Assembly (NCBI RefSeq): GCF_001625215.2
Contig: NC_030385.2
Span: forward strand, 37,597,598 to 37,661,597
DNA: 64,000 nucleotides
Direction: 5' to 3'
Source: Daucus carota subsp. sativus
Lineage: Eukaryota > Streptophyta > Magnoliopsida > Apiales > Apiaceae
The notes beneath the pieces were generated by a model. That model saw only the letters and a program-made list of their open reading frames with translations. It searched no databases and was not told where the DNA came from. Position 1 is the stretch's first letter. Each line of letters opens with the position of its first letter. Shown here one piece after another: positions 10,214-24,873 of the stretch. Position numbers and translations under genes: made by a program.

Positions 10214-10588
10214 TAGCATCTTTGGAAGCTTCCAAATTTTTGTAGGGAGTCCTTATATTGAAACGACCTCTGTAAGGTATGTGTACATGTATATTTCCTT
10301 CTTTTCTACAAGGTAATGTGTATATCTGACTAAATGGATGCTCCTACATCATACTAGGTAGGGGATGTGTAGGACTAAGGTTAAAATTAAGGTAAAACAA
10401 GGGGTAAATACCTGCATATTTGATCCATATGTAATTCAAATCTAATTACAATTGTTTCTATTGATATGCTCATACTTGGTGAACAATGCACAAGTAAGAT
10501 CCCAAATTAAGGAAACTAATCCTAGTTAATAACCTTCACCTAATTATTATTTACTCATATTTAACAAATAATTTATATACTATAATTA
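10214..10588. other. AT-rich intergenic sequence, no gene seen
   Basis: Nothing recognisable on either strand. Confidence 0.4.
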
Positions 10589-10598
10589 ATATATTCTA

Positions 10599-10867
10599 GG
10601 GTCATGTTCAAGAGAGAACCATTAAAGAGAGAACGATTAGAACCCTTACCTTATTTCTAGTATTAGTTAGGGTTCTGCAGCAGAACTTCACATGCAAAAA
10701 ATGTCAACATCTATGTATTATCGTTTAAAATTATTTTTGAACACACACAACGATAACAAAAACATGTATTTAGATTCAAATCCTAAAAATCTATTTAAAA
10801 TTTAGAGATCTGCAGTAGAACCTTAGTGGTTCTATTTTAAGGACTGGTTCTCTCTTGAACGCAACTC
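10599..10867. mobile_element. Mutator-like MITE, 269 bp
   Basis: A perfect 10-bp target duplication ATATATTCTA lies at 10589-10598 and 10868-10877. The terminal inverted repeats share GTTCAAGAGAGAACCA, with a diverged outermost 7 bases. Duplications of 9-11 bp are typical of Mutator-like elements. No coding sequence. Confidence 0.8.
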
Positions 10868-11129
10868 ATATATTCTAATAAATAAATATAAAACAATATA
10901 TAATCAAATCCTTAATCACATCCGCATCATTCTATTCACTATTGAAAAACAAAAAGTGTCAACGAGTTTTGTTGAATTTAATAAATTGTGTAGACCATGA
11001 ATAGAGTGTACACAATTTTTTCAAAAATTGTTGAACACTTTGATAGTTTTATCTGAAACAGTACCACCTCCCATATTATCTTGAATAGTCGAATATCTTT
11101 ACCACCTCCCAAATTAATCCAATTTGTTG

Positions 11130-11320
11130 AGAAGTCATTTTTAATCTAATTAATGATTAATCCAGACGGAATTCGTCCGAACAAGGATTAATCGTTTCTT
11201 TTAGAACACCATGATATATATCAGTGTTCTAAAAATCGGCTATTAATCGTGATTAAACGCAAATTACTTGGTGTTCGATGGATTCCGTCTCGATTCATCA
11301 TTAAATGGATTAAAAATCAT
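11130..11320. repeat. Long imperfect palindrome with GTGTTCTAAAA arms
   Basis: Two arms of about 90 bp face each other around 11213. The left arm read on the minus strand (GTGTTCTAAAAGAAACGATT...) parallels the right arm (GTGTTCTAAAAATCGGC...); both go on to GATTCCGTCT/AATTCCGTCT and ATTAATC/GATTAAAAAT words. It looks like a fold-back element or two elements inserted head to head. A related GATTAATCGG-rich sequence lies at 39590-39750. Confidence 0.6.
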
Positions 11321-11765
11321 TTTTTCAAAAAATCGGTCAAAAATCGGATTAATCGGTCAAAAATCCTGGTGGTGTTGACGTCACCTACTAGTTTACTGGG
11401 TGGTCCTGGTGCTTAAGGAGGGGGAACTGGCGTTGAAGCCGGGGGAACAGTCTAGATTATCACTACCATTATTAGTCCAACTTTTCTACTAGATTTAATA
11501 GCTAATTGTCAAGTCCCTTTAACAAAGGAGTTAAGACTATTTACTTAGAATAGTTGTCCTACGACTTTAATCATATACCAGAACACTAAATATATGCATG
11601 AATTGATATTGCTTGTGAAACAGATGGAGCAAATTACTTCTTACGCCACATGGTTCAGTGAAATTAAGGGTTAGTTACTATCTGTGAAAAGGCAGTTCCT
11701 TATAAAATATATATTTTGTAAAGCATGATAAAAGGGCAATGCTAGAGGTAATAAATTGGGGAAAC
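11321..11765. other. Intergenic sequence before the duplication
   Basis: Continues the ATTAATCGG-rich sequence, then a short G-rich stretch (11390-11450). No gene recognised. Confidence 0.4.
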
Positions 11766-13628
11766 TTTTGGGAGATCTAGCCCTAAATGTATTAATACAG
11801 ATCTTTCTCCCTAGAGAAGAACGAAGAACTCAATTTTTACTGTATTGCAATTTCTGCTATGCACAGTCATTAATGGCTGTGAAGATGTGGTTTTCCAATA
11901 TAATATAGTGTGTTCACAACTTTTTTTATCGTTGTATGTTTTTCCACTGCTTCTGTATTTCTATTTGCCCTTTCGTCATGCGCTACATGCCATATGCATT
12001 GCTGATTGTAGTACTTCATATTTACCAGTTTGCTGTTAGTGTAGGTGAAATTTGTGTGAAATATGATGTTTATGTTGCTTATAAGCATTTCAAAGCATTC
12101 TTTTGAAATTTCACCAAGAGACAAGAAGCTATCGGTAGATTGATGAGGGGTTGGAATTCAAAATATCAACGATGAAGGATAACTTAGCATGAGGATTGAA
12201 ACGGGAACCATAAATAGTACAGATATCATTCAAATCTTTTCGACATTTAAAACATTATTAGGCAATCCAATATTATTCAACTAATATATTTTTATATTAG
12301 TTTATATAAAAACTAGAAGATTAACCTCCTAGGCATAAAAAAATTTCCTAACAAACTCAAGTACAGGCAAGACGGATATGTTAATGTTTAAAAATAATAA
12401 ACGAAATTTAAATAATTGTGTAATTAAAAATAAATATTCAGCTTTAAAATTACATAGGGAGTGGGACCAGGGTCGAAAGAGAGGAGCACGTAAGATGACA
12501 ATAATTTGTGTCGAAATAAAGAAAAGAACCGTAATCAGATAAAAACAACTGAGCAATGATCACAATAGCAATTTGACAGAAAAGGATCGGAAAAGAAAAA
12601 ATTATTGGCCTTTCGAACACGGGAGACACCTGATATTGGTATAATAGACAAATTTATAATCATGTTCAAGTCTTGTGGGGCCATTGGCTTTAGTGTGAAA
12701 TCTTAAGGGAAGTATTACATTGAAAAAGTAATTAAAATGATTCATTTATCGTCTTATTGATCTAAAATACGTATTTGTCATTTTTATATTGTTTGGAAGT
12801 GATGTTAAAATGATTATCATTTATAAGTGTTTATAAAAAATCATAACATTATTGAAATTTTTGATTAGTCACTGTATTGTTTGAAGAAATAATAATATCT
12901 ATATATTTCAGATTATAATATTAAATAATAATATCTTTAATGAATTATGACAATAATATCTGTAATCTAATAATAATTAAGTTTAGCATATCAATCGCAA
13001 TTACTAGATTTATTTCAATTGATAATCGGATGGCATATAATTTAACATAATATTCGACTTACGATGGTGTTTATAATTTTATAATAAATTAGCTTTGCTT
13101 GTTCATTATGTTATTTCTAATTCTATTTCTATTAATTTCTCGTTAAATATGTAGATGCCTTTTAAGAAATAGTATCCAAAATATATATTCAAGTGATATT
13201 GTTTTATTGTGGAGTCTAGGAAAAATATATATGTAATTATAAATATTATTGATCAAATATTATCTTATTTATTCTAAGTAATTGAATACACACATGTGCA
13301 CGTGCAGGCTAATTTGTACAATTTTTTCTGAATAAACAAATATATCCATGAATATGCTAATGAACACCACACTGATGTAAGTGGCCGTATTCTACTCTAA
13401 TCAACTTTAAATATATATATGAACACACTAACATGATTACCTTTTTCTAAATTCTAAAATATGAAAATGGATCCTTCGATCGGGTTATTAACATAAAAAA
13501 ATCCCAATAACTTTGGTATTAAATTATATTAATTATATTTTAATTATTTTACTATGTGAGTGCTTTTTAAAAATAATATAAAAATATATTAGTTGAATAA
13601 TATTTTATTTTATCATATTAGATCTTTT
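11766..13628 (+). repeat. Tandem duplication, copy 1 (lacks the LITTLE ZIPPER gene)
   Basis: Collinear with copy 2 at 13637-16482 in the same orientation. 11766-12271 matches 13637-14150. From about 12288 onward, copy 1 matches copy 2 from about 14925 on. The roughly 0.8 kb in between, which in copy 2 contains the LITTLE ZIPPER gene and promoter, is absent. Single-base differences and small indels are scattered throughout. Small ORFs on both strands of 11845-12124 recur in copy 2 and I judge them non-coding. Confidence 0.85.
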
Positions 13629-14225
13629 GGGAGTAATTTTGGGAGATCTAGCCTTAAATGTACTTATACAGATCTTTTTCCCTGGAGAAGAACGAAGAAC
13701 TCACTTTTTACTGTATTGCAATTTCTGCTATGCACAGTTATTAATGGCTGTGAAGATGTGGTTTGCCAATATAATATAGAGTGTTCACAACTTTTTTTAT
13801 CGTTGTATGTTTTTCCACTGCTTCTGTATTTCTATTTACCCTTTCGTCATGCGCTACATGCCATATGCATTGCTGATTGTAGTACTTCATATTTACCAGT
13901 TTGCTGTTAGTGCAGGAGAAATTTGTGTGAAATATGATGTTTATGTTGCTTATAAGCATTTCAAAGCATTCTTTTGAAATTTCACCAAGAGACAAGAAGC
14001 TATCGGTAGATTGATGAGGGGTTGGAATTCAAAATATCAACGATGAAAGATAACCTAGCACGAGGATTAAAACGGGAACCATAAATAGTACAGATATCAT
14101 TCAAATCTTTTCAACATTTAAAACATTATTAGGCAATCCAATAACAATGACAGGATAATTTAGCATAAGATCGAAAACAGAATGGCGGAATTGAAAGTCT
14201 AGTGCCCACACTATCTATGTTTGCT

Positions 14226-14423
14226 TCATTTGTTTGAACTCTTATCCTTGGACTTGTCATCAGCAACAGGTTTTTTGGAAGTGGAGCAGCATGCACAAAT
14301 TTTCTGCATAAATTCCATTCTCAGAGCTTGATTCTCCTTCATTAGCTGCTGAGCTTGCTGCCTAAGCTTTTCGTTCTCTTCAATAATTTGGAGGTTCTTT
14401 AAGTACTCGGAGTTCGTTTCCAT
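14226..14423 (-). CDS. LITTLE ZIPPER-type microprotein, 65 aa
   Basis: Small leucine-zipper protein starting at the minus-strand ATG at 14423. Residues about 8-38 (Y-L-K-N-L-Q-I-I-E-E-N-E-K-L-R-x-x-A-x-x-L-x-x-E-N-Q-A-L) match the ZPR zipper that pairs with class III HD-ZIP factors. A cysteine-containing KICACC and a charged Lys/Asp/Ser tail follow. ZPR proteins block DNA binding of HD-ZIP III by heterodimer formation and are themselves induced by HD-ZIP III, acting in meristem and leaf polarity. The usual size, about 65-105 aa, fits. The frame extends upstream to 14474, but TTTTCAG just before GCAAAGACAAG at 14441 reads as a splice acceptor, so a leader intron is likely. The copy-1 duplication lacks this gene. 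Confidence 0.78.
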   Translation of the reverse strand: METNSEYLKNLQIIEENEKLRQQAQQLMKENQALRMEFMQKICACCSTSKKPVADDKSKDKSSNK

Positions 14424-14680
14424 GCTGGAGTGCTTGTCTTTGCCTGAAAAGAAAGAGGAAAAAACAATTGTCATTTGTCAAGCATACTGTTATCTTAATT
14501 AATAAACATATAGTATCTGCGAAAGTGTGCGTCTGTCTGTGCGCTTTGTGGAGATTATATTATGTGAAGGGAATAAATGCAATTGATATGGGCATATGAG
14601 AGGGATGAATTTGTAAACCTCTATCGGTGATAGTATGCTGTTATGAGCTGAGATGCGCTAAGAATGCATGTAAATGTCTC

Positions 14681-14690
14681 TTTTTATAGG
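14681..14690 (-). promoter_or_regulatory. TATA box of the LITTLE ZIPPER gene
   Basis: CCTATAAAAA on the minus strand, about 260 bp before the ATG. Transcription would begin near 14655. A donor-like AGAG|GTTTAC near 14625 could pair with the acceptor at 14441 to remove a leader intron. Confidence 0.5.
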
Positions 14691-14958
14691 CCAGACAGGG
14701 CACATCTAACAGGGGCACGAGACATACGTGTGACTAATTTATATTTTATTTATTTATTGTTTAATCTCTAAAATTTATTTAAAAACCATACATGGGCAAT
14801 ACATGGATATGTATTGGATGAGTAAAAGTGTAACAGAAGCTCATAATTGTAATTTGTAATATGCAAATGAAACACGAGGGGTATCATGTGGTTAAGCCCA
14901 ATACCAGCAAATGCTCAACGGGGACCCCTGTTTTTATATGAAGTTTATATAAATACAA

Positions 14959-15141
14959 CTCCCTTTGTTTCTATTTACTTTTTTCATTTGAAATGTCGGA
15001 ACCGTTCATAACATTGTATAAATGGGTATTTTAATACGATGAAGTTTTTATATTTAATATTAATATAAAATTAAAAATATTAACGTTGGCAAAAGTGATA
15101 AAAAGTAAACAGGAAAAATAAATATTAAGAGACGGAGGGAG
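14959..15141. mobile_element. Stowaway MITE within duplication copy 2
   Basis: Left end CTCCCTTTGTTTCTATTTAC and right end GACGGAGGGAG followed by TA. It is absent at the matching place in copy 1, so it inserted after the duplication. Confidence 0.8.
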
Positions 15142-16482
15142 TAGAAAATTAACCTCCTAGGCATAAAAATTTTCCTAACAAACTCAAATACAGGCACGGA
15201 TATGTTAAGGTTTAAAAATAATATATGAAATTTTAATAATTGTGTAATTAAAAATAAAATATTCAGTTTTAAAATATAGGGAGTGGGACCCGGGTCGAAA
15301 GAGAGGAGCACATAAGACGACAATAATTTGTGTCGAAATAAAGAAAAGAACCGTAATCAGAAAAAAAACAACAACTGAGCAATGATCACAATAGCAATTT
15401 GACGGAAAAAGGATTGGAAAAGAAAAATTTATTGGCCTTTCGAACACGGGAGACACCTGATATTATCGGTATATAATAGACAAATTTATAATCATGTTCA
15501 AGTCTTGTGGGGCCATTAGCTTTAGTGTGAAATCTTAAGGAAAGTATTACGGTGAAAATGTAATTAAAATGATTCATTTATTTAATGATTTAAAATATGT
15601 ATTTGTCATTTATATTTTGTTTAGGAGTGATGTTAAAATGATTATTATTTATAAGTGTTTATCAAAAAATCATAACATTATTGGAATTTTTGATTAGTCA
15701 CTGTATAGTGTATTGTTTGAAAAAACAGGGTTGGTAAAGAAATATTATCATAGAAGGTAAAAATGTATTTGATGATCTTTTTGATATTTATATATTTTAG
15801 ATTATAATATTAAATAATGATATCTTTAGTGAATTCGGTCAATAATATCTTTAATCTAATAATAATTGAGTTTAGCATATTAATCGCAATTACTAGATTT
15901 ATTTCAATTGATAATCGGATGACATATAATTTAACATAATATTCAACTTACGATGATGTTTATAATTTTATAATAAATTAGCTTTGCATGTTATTTTATG
16001 TTATTTCTATTTCTATTAATTTCTCGTTAAATATGTAGATGCCTTTTAAGAAATAGTATCTAAAATATATATTCAAGTGACATCTGTTTTATTGTGGGGT
16101 TTAGAAAAAATATAAATATAATTAAAAATATTATTCATTGAATATTATTTTATTTACTTAAATAATTAAATACACACATGTGCCCGTGCAGGCTTGGTTT
16201 CAAATTTGTTCAATTTTTTCTGAATAAACAAAAATATCCTATGAACACCACACTGATGTATGTGGCCGTATTATGAACACAATAACATGATTTTCTTTTC
16301 TAAATTCTAAAATATGAAAATGGATCCTTCGATCGGGTTATTAACATAAAAAAAATCCAATAACTTTGGTATTAAATTATATTAATCATATTTTAATTAT
16401 TTTACTATGTGAATATTTTTAAAAAATAATATAAAAATATATTAGTTGAATGATATCTTGTTTTAGTATGTTAGATCTTTTC

Positions 16483-20689
<4,207 letters not shown>

Positions 20690-21357
20690 AAAACCTTCCG
20701 CCTGAGGTGCAATGGAATCTGAACTTGGCTCCTTGGATTGCAAGCATAGCAGATAGTCATCAGAGTTGAAGAAGCACAGGTTTCTAAGCTGCTCTATTGT
20801 GTCACAATTCAACAAAGTAGTGACTACATGTCATACCCATCGGTTCTTTTAGGCAGGGCAGATTGTATAGAATGTGATTGCTATTTTTTCATTTTCAACA
20901 TCAAAATATCTGAACATATATACATAAATTTAAATGGAATTGAAGTACTTGCTGCACGGAAACTGTATATATATTATAATAGTAGACCAGTATCTGAGAT
21001 ATGCTGATCAACTATGATGTCCAGCATCACAATGCATTACAGCGACTGATGTACTTTACGATATTGTGAAAAATAGTTTAGCTTTAGCAATTATATAGAT
21101 TTTGAAAAACCACACATTGTAAAATATAATCCTCATACAGGTCAGTCAGCTGGAATAATCTATCAAGAGAAAAAACAAAACTACGCCCTACTTGGTGGCA
21201 TCAAAGTGGTATACTTTGATCTTCGACTTAGGACTAAATCGTGTCTCTTATTGCACGGCAGAACCTTAATATCTAGTAGATAGTAATCAAGTTTAGTACA
21301 CTTCGTCTTTCCAATATTAGATCTTATGCTGCACCTTGAGATCCTTCACCATTGATA
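20690..21357. other. Shared 3' intergenic region between convergent genes
   Basis: Contains the 3' UTRs of the JmjC gene (+) and the SelT-like gene (minus). No other gene or repeat recognised. Confidence 0.5.
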
Positions 21358-24300
21358 CTATGACCAGGCAGCTCCACCAAAGCTATCTACAACTCTTGAA
21401 GCACCAATCTTCTTGCCTATTAGATCCTTCAATTCAATCTCACCTGGAAATCTATGCTCCCTCAGCTTCGAGAAAACCTACATTTTATGGTACGAGAAAA
21501 GGCAAAAGAAACCAGTTTAGTATGGAAAGTCATTACCGTCAATAAAGGACAAGACAGTAAATATAAAACTTTTCAACCCATGTTATATTTTTCTTTTTCT
21601 TAAATCTTCTTTGATAAAGGTAGGTGATGCAAGAATCTTAGAAGAGCATTACATTATGCCTAGATTAATAGATGGGGATAGAATGGTACACTACACGCAA
21701 TATTCAAAAGAGCACAGTTTTTGTAACACCCAGTCCTACATTAAGGAGTGGAGACATTAGTTCAGTTTATAAGCTTAAGTACTACTATCAATTGCACCAA
21801 CAAATCATGATCTTTTGTGGGCCTGTGGTAGGTTTGTGGATTACCCAAGTTGTTGCATTTAGGCTAGTGTATTTTGGAAATTCGGGACTTGACCCGATTT
21901 TCGGAAAAGACGCGAGACTTGACCCAGGCTGTCACAGTTACAATATTTTTTATGAAGAAAAGAAGAATAAAAACAGTAAAAGTCTATGAAATGTCCCTAG
22001 CTTTCATATATAGTCATAAGGAAGAGCTATTCATGAACACACAACACCAACACTAGATAGAATAATTAAACTACTAAAAGCAGGCAGGTTTAAATTTTGT
22101 TTGTATATTTGTTTTTCCTTAATATGAACCATAAGTAGAGAAGGATACTGCACCTGTTCACCATTAATAGAGACTTCAAAAGCACCCGTATTTTGCAGAA
22201 AAGATTGAAGAAAATTTCCAAGGAGCCATGTGCTTGAGATGGTTCCAAATCTATTTGCACGCAGGGAGTAGAACCAAGGAGGTGGTGCTACAAATCCTAG
22301 CCTTGGGAAGATTTGCTCCCCTCCCATGACAATACCAATCATCCCGAACTGTACTACAGGTACCATTTTGCTCAACAAGCGTTTTGGAAGTGGAGGAGGG
22401 TAGTTTGCAAGAACAACATCGATCCCAGGAAATGAGGATTCCAACATATTCTTCATTGTCACTGCATTTCCCCTGTCATAAGCAATAGGATGCATTAACT
22501 ACATATCAACACTTTCTGATGTAGAAACTATAAACTTGAAGTCGAATATAGTTTCATGCATCTAATTGCTTCCAGTTCCTTTCCTAAATAGGCACATACC
22601 CATATTGACGAAAGCATTAACAAAAACACGCTCATAATTTGGCTGTCAGCAGCACATAGTAAGGCAGGCAACAAAGGGCTAAGGAGATGAAAAAGAAACC
22701 CTAAAGCTTATTTTCAGCTTTCCATGGCTAAATAATAATTTTTTAAGAAAATTCCCATCTCCCCAAGTCAGCAGATATTTATGCAAACCTATTTGACACC
22801 CGAGCCCAGTATATCCTTCTCTTAGAGTATTCATTAGTAGTTGCCGGCAAAGAGCTTACATAAGTTTAGAACTTAAGACAATACCCAAGCATTTACCACC
22901 TTAAGAACCTTCATACTATTTTCGCAAGAATAAGAAGACAAGTACCATCCACTTAAGTTATTTACTCACTTAAAAGTATATGGAAAGTATAAAAGCGATC
23001 GAGTAAAACTTCAATACCAACTTCCTAACTTTTAGACAGATCAAGCCAAGATCCAAGGAAAACATCATAAAAAAAAAAAAAAATCAATTGTACATAATAT
23101 GAGAGAGAGTAAAGTTCAATAGAGTACACAATATATTGGAGTATTGGAGTACAAAGTTGGATAAAATGTAATCTATTCATCTAAATTTCAATTTTTTTGT
23201 TCAATAATATTCGTAAACATTTAATAACCTGCACATTATGTTCTACACAACATAAACATTGTAATCAAAAGGTAGAATAATGACTTTTATAAATTAGAGG
23301 ACTCTATGTTCTGCAATATAACTAATAAGCAGAACAATAATGTTAATACTTGTTAAAGTTGAAAGATATTAAAGATTGATAGACAATTATGTGCAAGACA
23401 ACTTATAAATGATAGATTGTATATAAATTTGTATAATCAAATATATTATTTATGATTAAACTAAAAAATTAAGACTTGTACTCCAATACTCCAATGTTTT
23501 TGTGTACTCCATAGAACTTAACTCTAATATGTTATTACAACAATCAATCAGTTGTGTCTTTATAACAGTGGGGCGAAAATTTAAATTGCTAATAATATGT
23601 GATCCAACCAAACTTTTCTGCTAAATGTATAATTCTTCTGAAATTATTTAACTCAAAATAGTATCAGAAATTGCAACCTTTTTACCAACACCTTAAGAAT
23701 AAGATTCAATGATTGGGTAACTTGACATGGTATTAGAAGTCGGGTTGAGGAGTGTCTCCACTATGGAGTTCAGCCTGTTCCACCCCAAATATTTGAGAAG
23801 AAACGCTCGATTCTCCATCATACCCTTTTCTCCCCTAGTCTTATCATAAAATTTTGCACTTACTCATATTCTTCAAATCTTACCTCGTATCTCCATTGTT
23901 TCCCTTTACTATTTATTCATCACATTCCATTGTCCCCAACCAAACACAATGTTATATTCTTGATCATGTACCTCCTTGAGAGGAGTGGTCAACCAATGTA
24001 TTGGGACTGATTCTAAATTGTTCAAACAACCCAGTAAATACACCTCCCGCTTAAATCCAAACACACCCACATATTGAGCTACAATCTCTATTAACATTCA
24101 GAATACAGCAAATACACACTAGCAATCACCAAAAATATCTGATCTTCCGATAATTTGTAGGAGTAATACATAACACAACATTCACAAAAACATAAATAAA
24201 ATTCACTAAAAACACAATTCACATCCACATAGTACATATCGGAGCACAGACCTAACCATACAGAAAAATTAAAGGCAAACATACTTGTAAGAGCAAGAAG

Positions 24301-24633
24301 AGCAAAAGTCAATGGTGACAGTGTTGCCAATACCAATCCCTCCAATCCCACCACTAACTTTCTACAATCACAACAAATCAACAAAAGGGTCAGCAAGATT
24401 CATCAAAAACTCAAAAGGGTATGTTAGAAAACCAAGATTAAATCAAAAGGGGGAACCTGGGTAGGAAACTGGAGAGTTTCTTGAATGACAGGCGATGAAG
24501 ATTGGATTTTGTGGTGATTGTGATGGTGGTTGTGTTGGGGGGCTTTGGGGGGTGGAGGAGCAAAGAGATTGACGATGTCTGAGCAGAAGAGGAAGAGGGG
24601 TAAGCCTACTAGCAGAAGCTGCATCCGATCCAT
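21358..24633 (-). CDS. SelT-like thioredoxin-fold protein (Cys form), 4 exons, 230 aa
   Basis: Minus-strand exons 24633-24457, 24361-24285, 22472-22154, 21477-21358; phases agree. The start MDRMQLLLVGL matches the usual plant beginning, although the frame is open further upstream to 24687. Residues 6-17 are a hydrophobic signal or anchor (LLLVGLPLFLFC), followed by a proline- and histidine-rich linker. The redox motif is C79-S-S-C82 in IDFCSSCSYK; animal selenoprotein T has selenocysteine at the second position, and plants use cysteine. Next come FPGIDVVLANYPPPLPKR, a membrane-like VPVVQFGMIGIVMGGEQIF, and ANRFGTISSTWLLGNFLQSFL. The last exon gives FSKLREHRFPGEIELKDLIG. The family sits in the ER membrane as a putative oxidoreductase. 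Intron 2 is 1.8 kb because of repeat insertions. Confidence 0.92.
23102..23524. mobile_element. MITE in intron 2 of the SelT-like gene
   Basis: Long terminal inverted repeats of about 50 bp: the left arm with AGAGTACAC and TTGGAGTATTGGAGTACAA pairs with the right arm TTGTACTCCAATACTCCAA and GTGTACTCCAT. A flanking TAATATG occurs at 23095-23101 and 23525-23531. The superfamily is not certain; a 7-bp duplication could be a shortened 8-9 bp one. Confidence 0.65.
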
Positions 24634-24842
24634 AGCGGACTGGTATCGTGTGTGAGTGAGTTGGGGAAGAATGAAACGGAGATGCACGGCAGATGTACGT
24701 ATATGGTGAGCTAAAGTCCCAACTAAAATCTAACCAAACCAACGCAAACAAACTAAGTCGATTGTTCGATAAATGTACAGGCATTTGTTGGCTAAAGTTA
24801 TAGCGTAAATGAGGATAATAATAGTTCAATTTTTTTAAATAA

Positions 24843-24873
24843 CTAGCATAAAAGCCCGTGCGAGGCACGGGAT
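24843..24873 (-). mobile_element. 3' end of a Helitron-like element
   Basis: Read on the minus strand there is a perfect hairpin CCCGTGC-CTC-GCACGGG about 10 bases before a terminal CTAG, then T: the Helitron 3' signature (hairpin, CTRR, insertion before T). It begins about 210 bp upstream of the SelT-like start codon. The 5' end (TC preceded by A) would be at higher coordinates; TCTACTTATATATATAATA on the minus strand near 27125 is a candidate, giving about 2.3 kb, but this is not proven. Confidence 0.6.

Larger units (their letters stand above)
13637..16482 (+). repeat. Tandem duplication, copy 2 (contains the LITTLE ZIPPER gene)
   Basis: Direct partner of 11766-13628. It carries the extra segment 14150-14925 with the microprotein gene, and a Stowaway at 14959-15141 for which copy 1 has an uninterrupted site (around 12310-12315, AAAACTAGAAGATTAACC). 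The copies end together at TTAGATCTTTT (13618-13628 and 16471-16481). Confidence 0.85.

Noticed and set aside
11845-12124. Overlapping ORFs on both strands that recur at 13741-13995 (84 aa minus, 64-105 aa plus)
   Set aside because: They are preserved only because the DNA is duplicated. Both strands are open over the same interval, there is no family similarity, and the region is the 3' flank of the microprotein gene.
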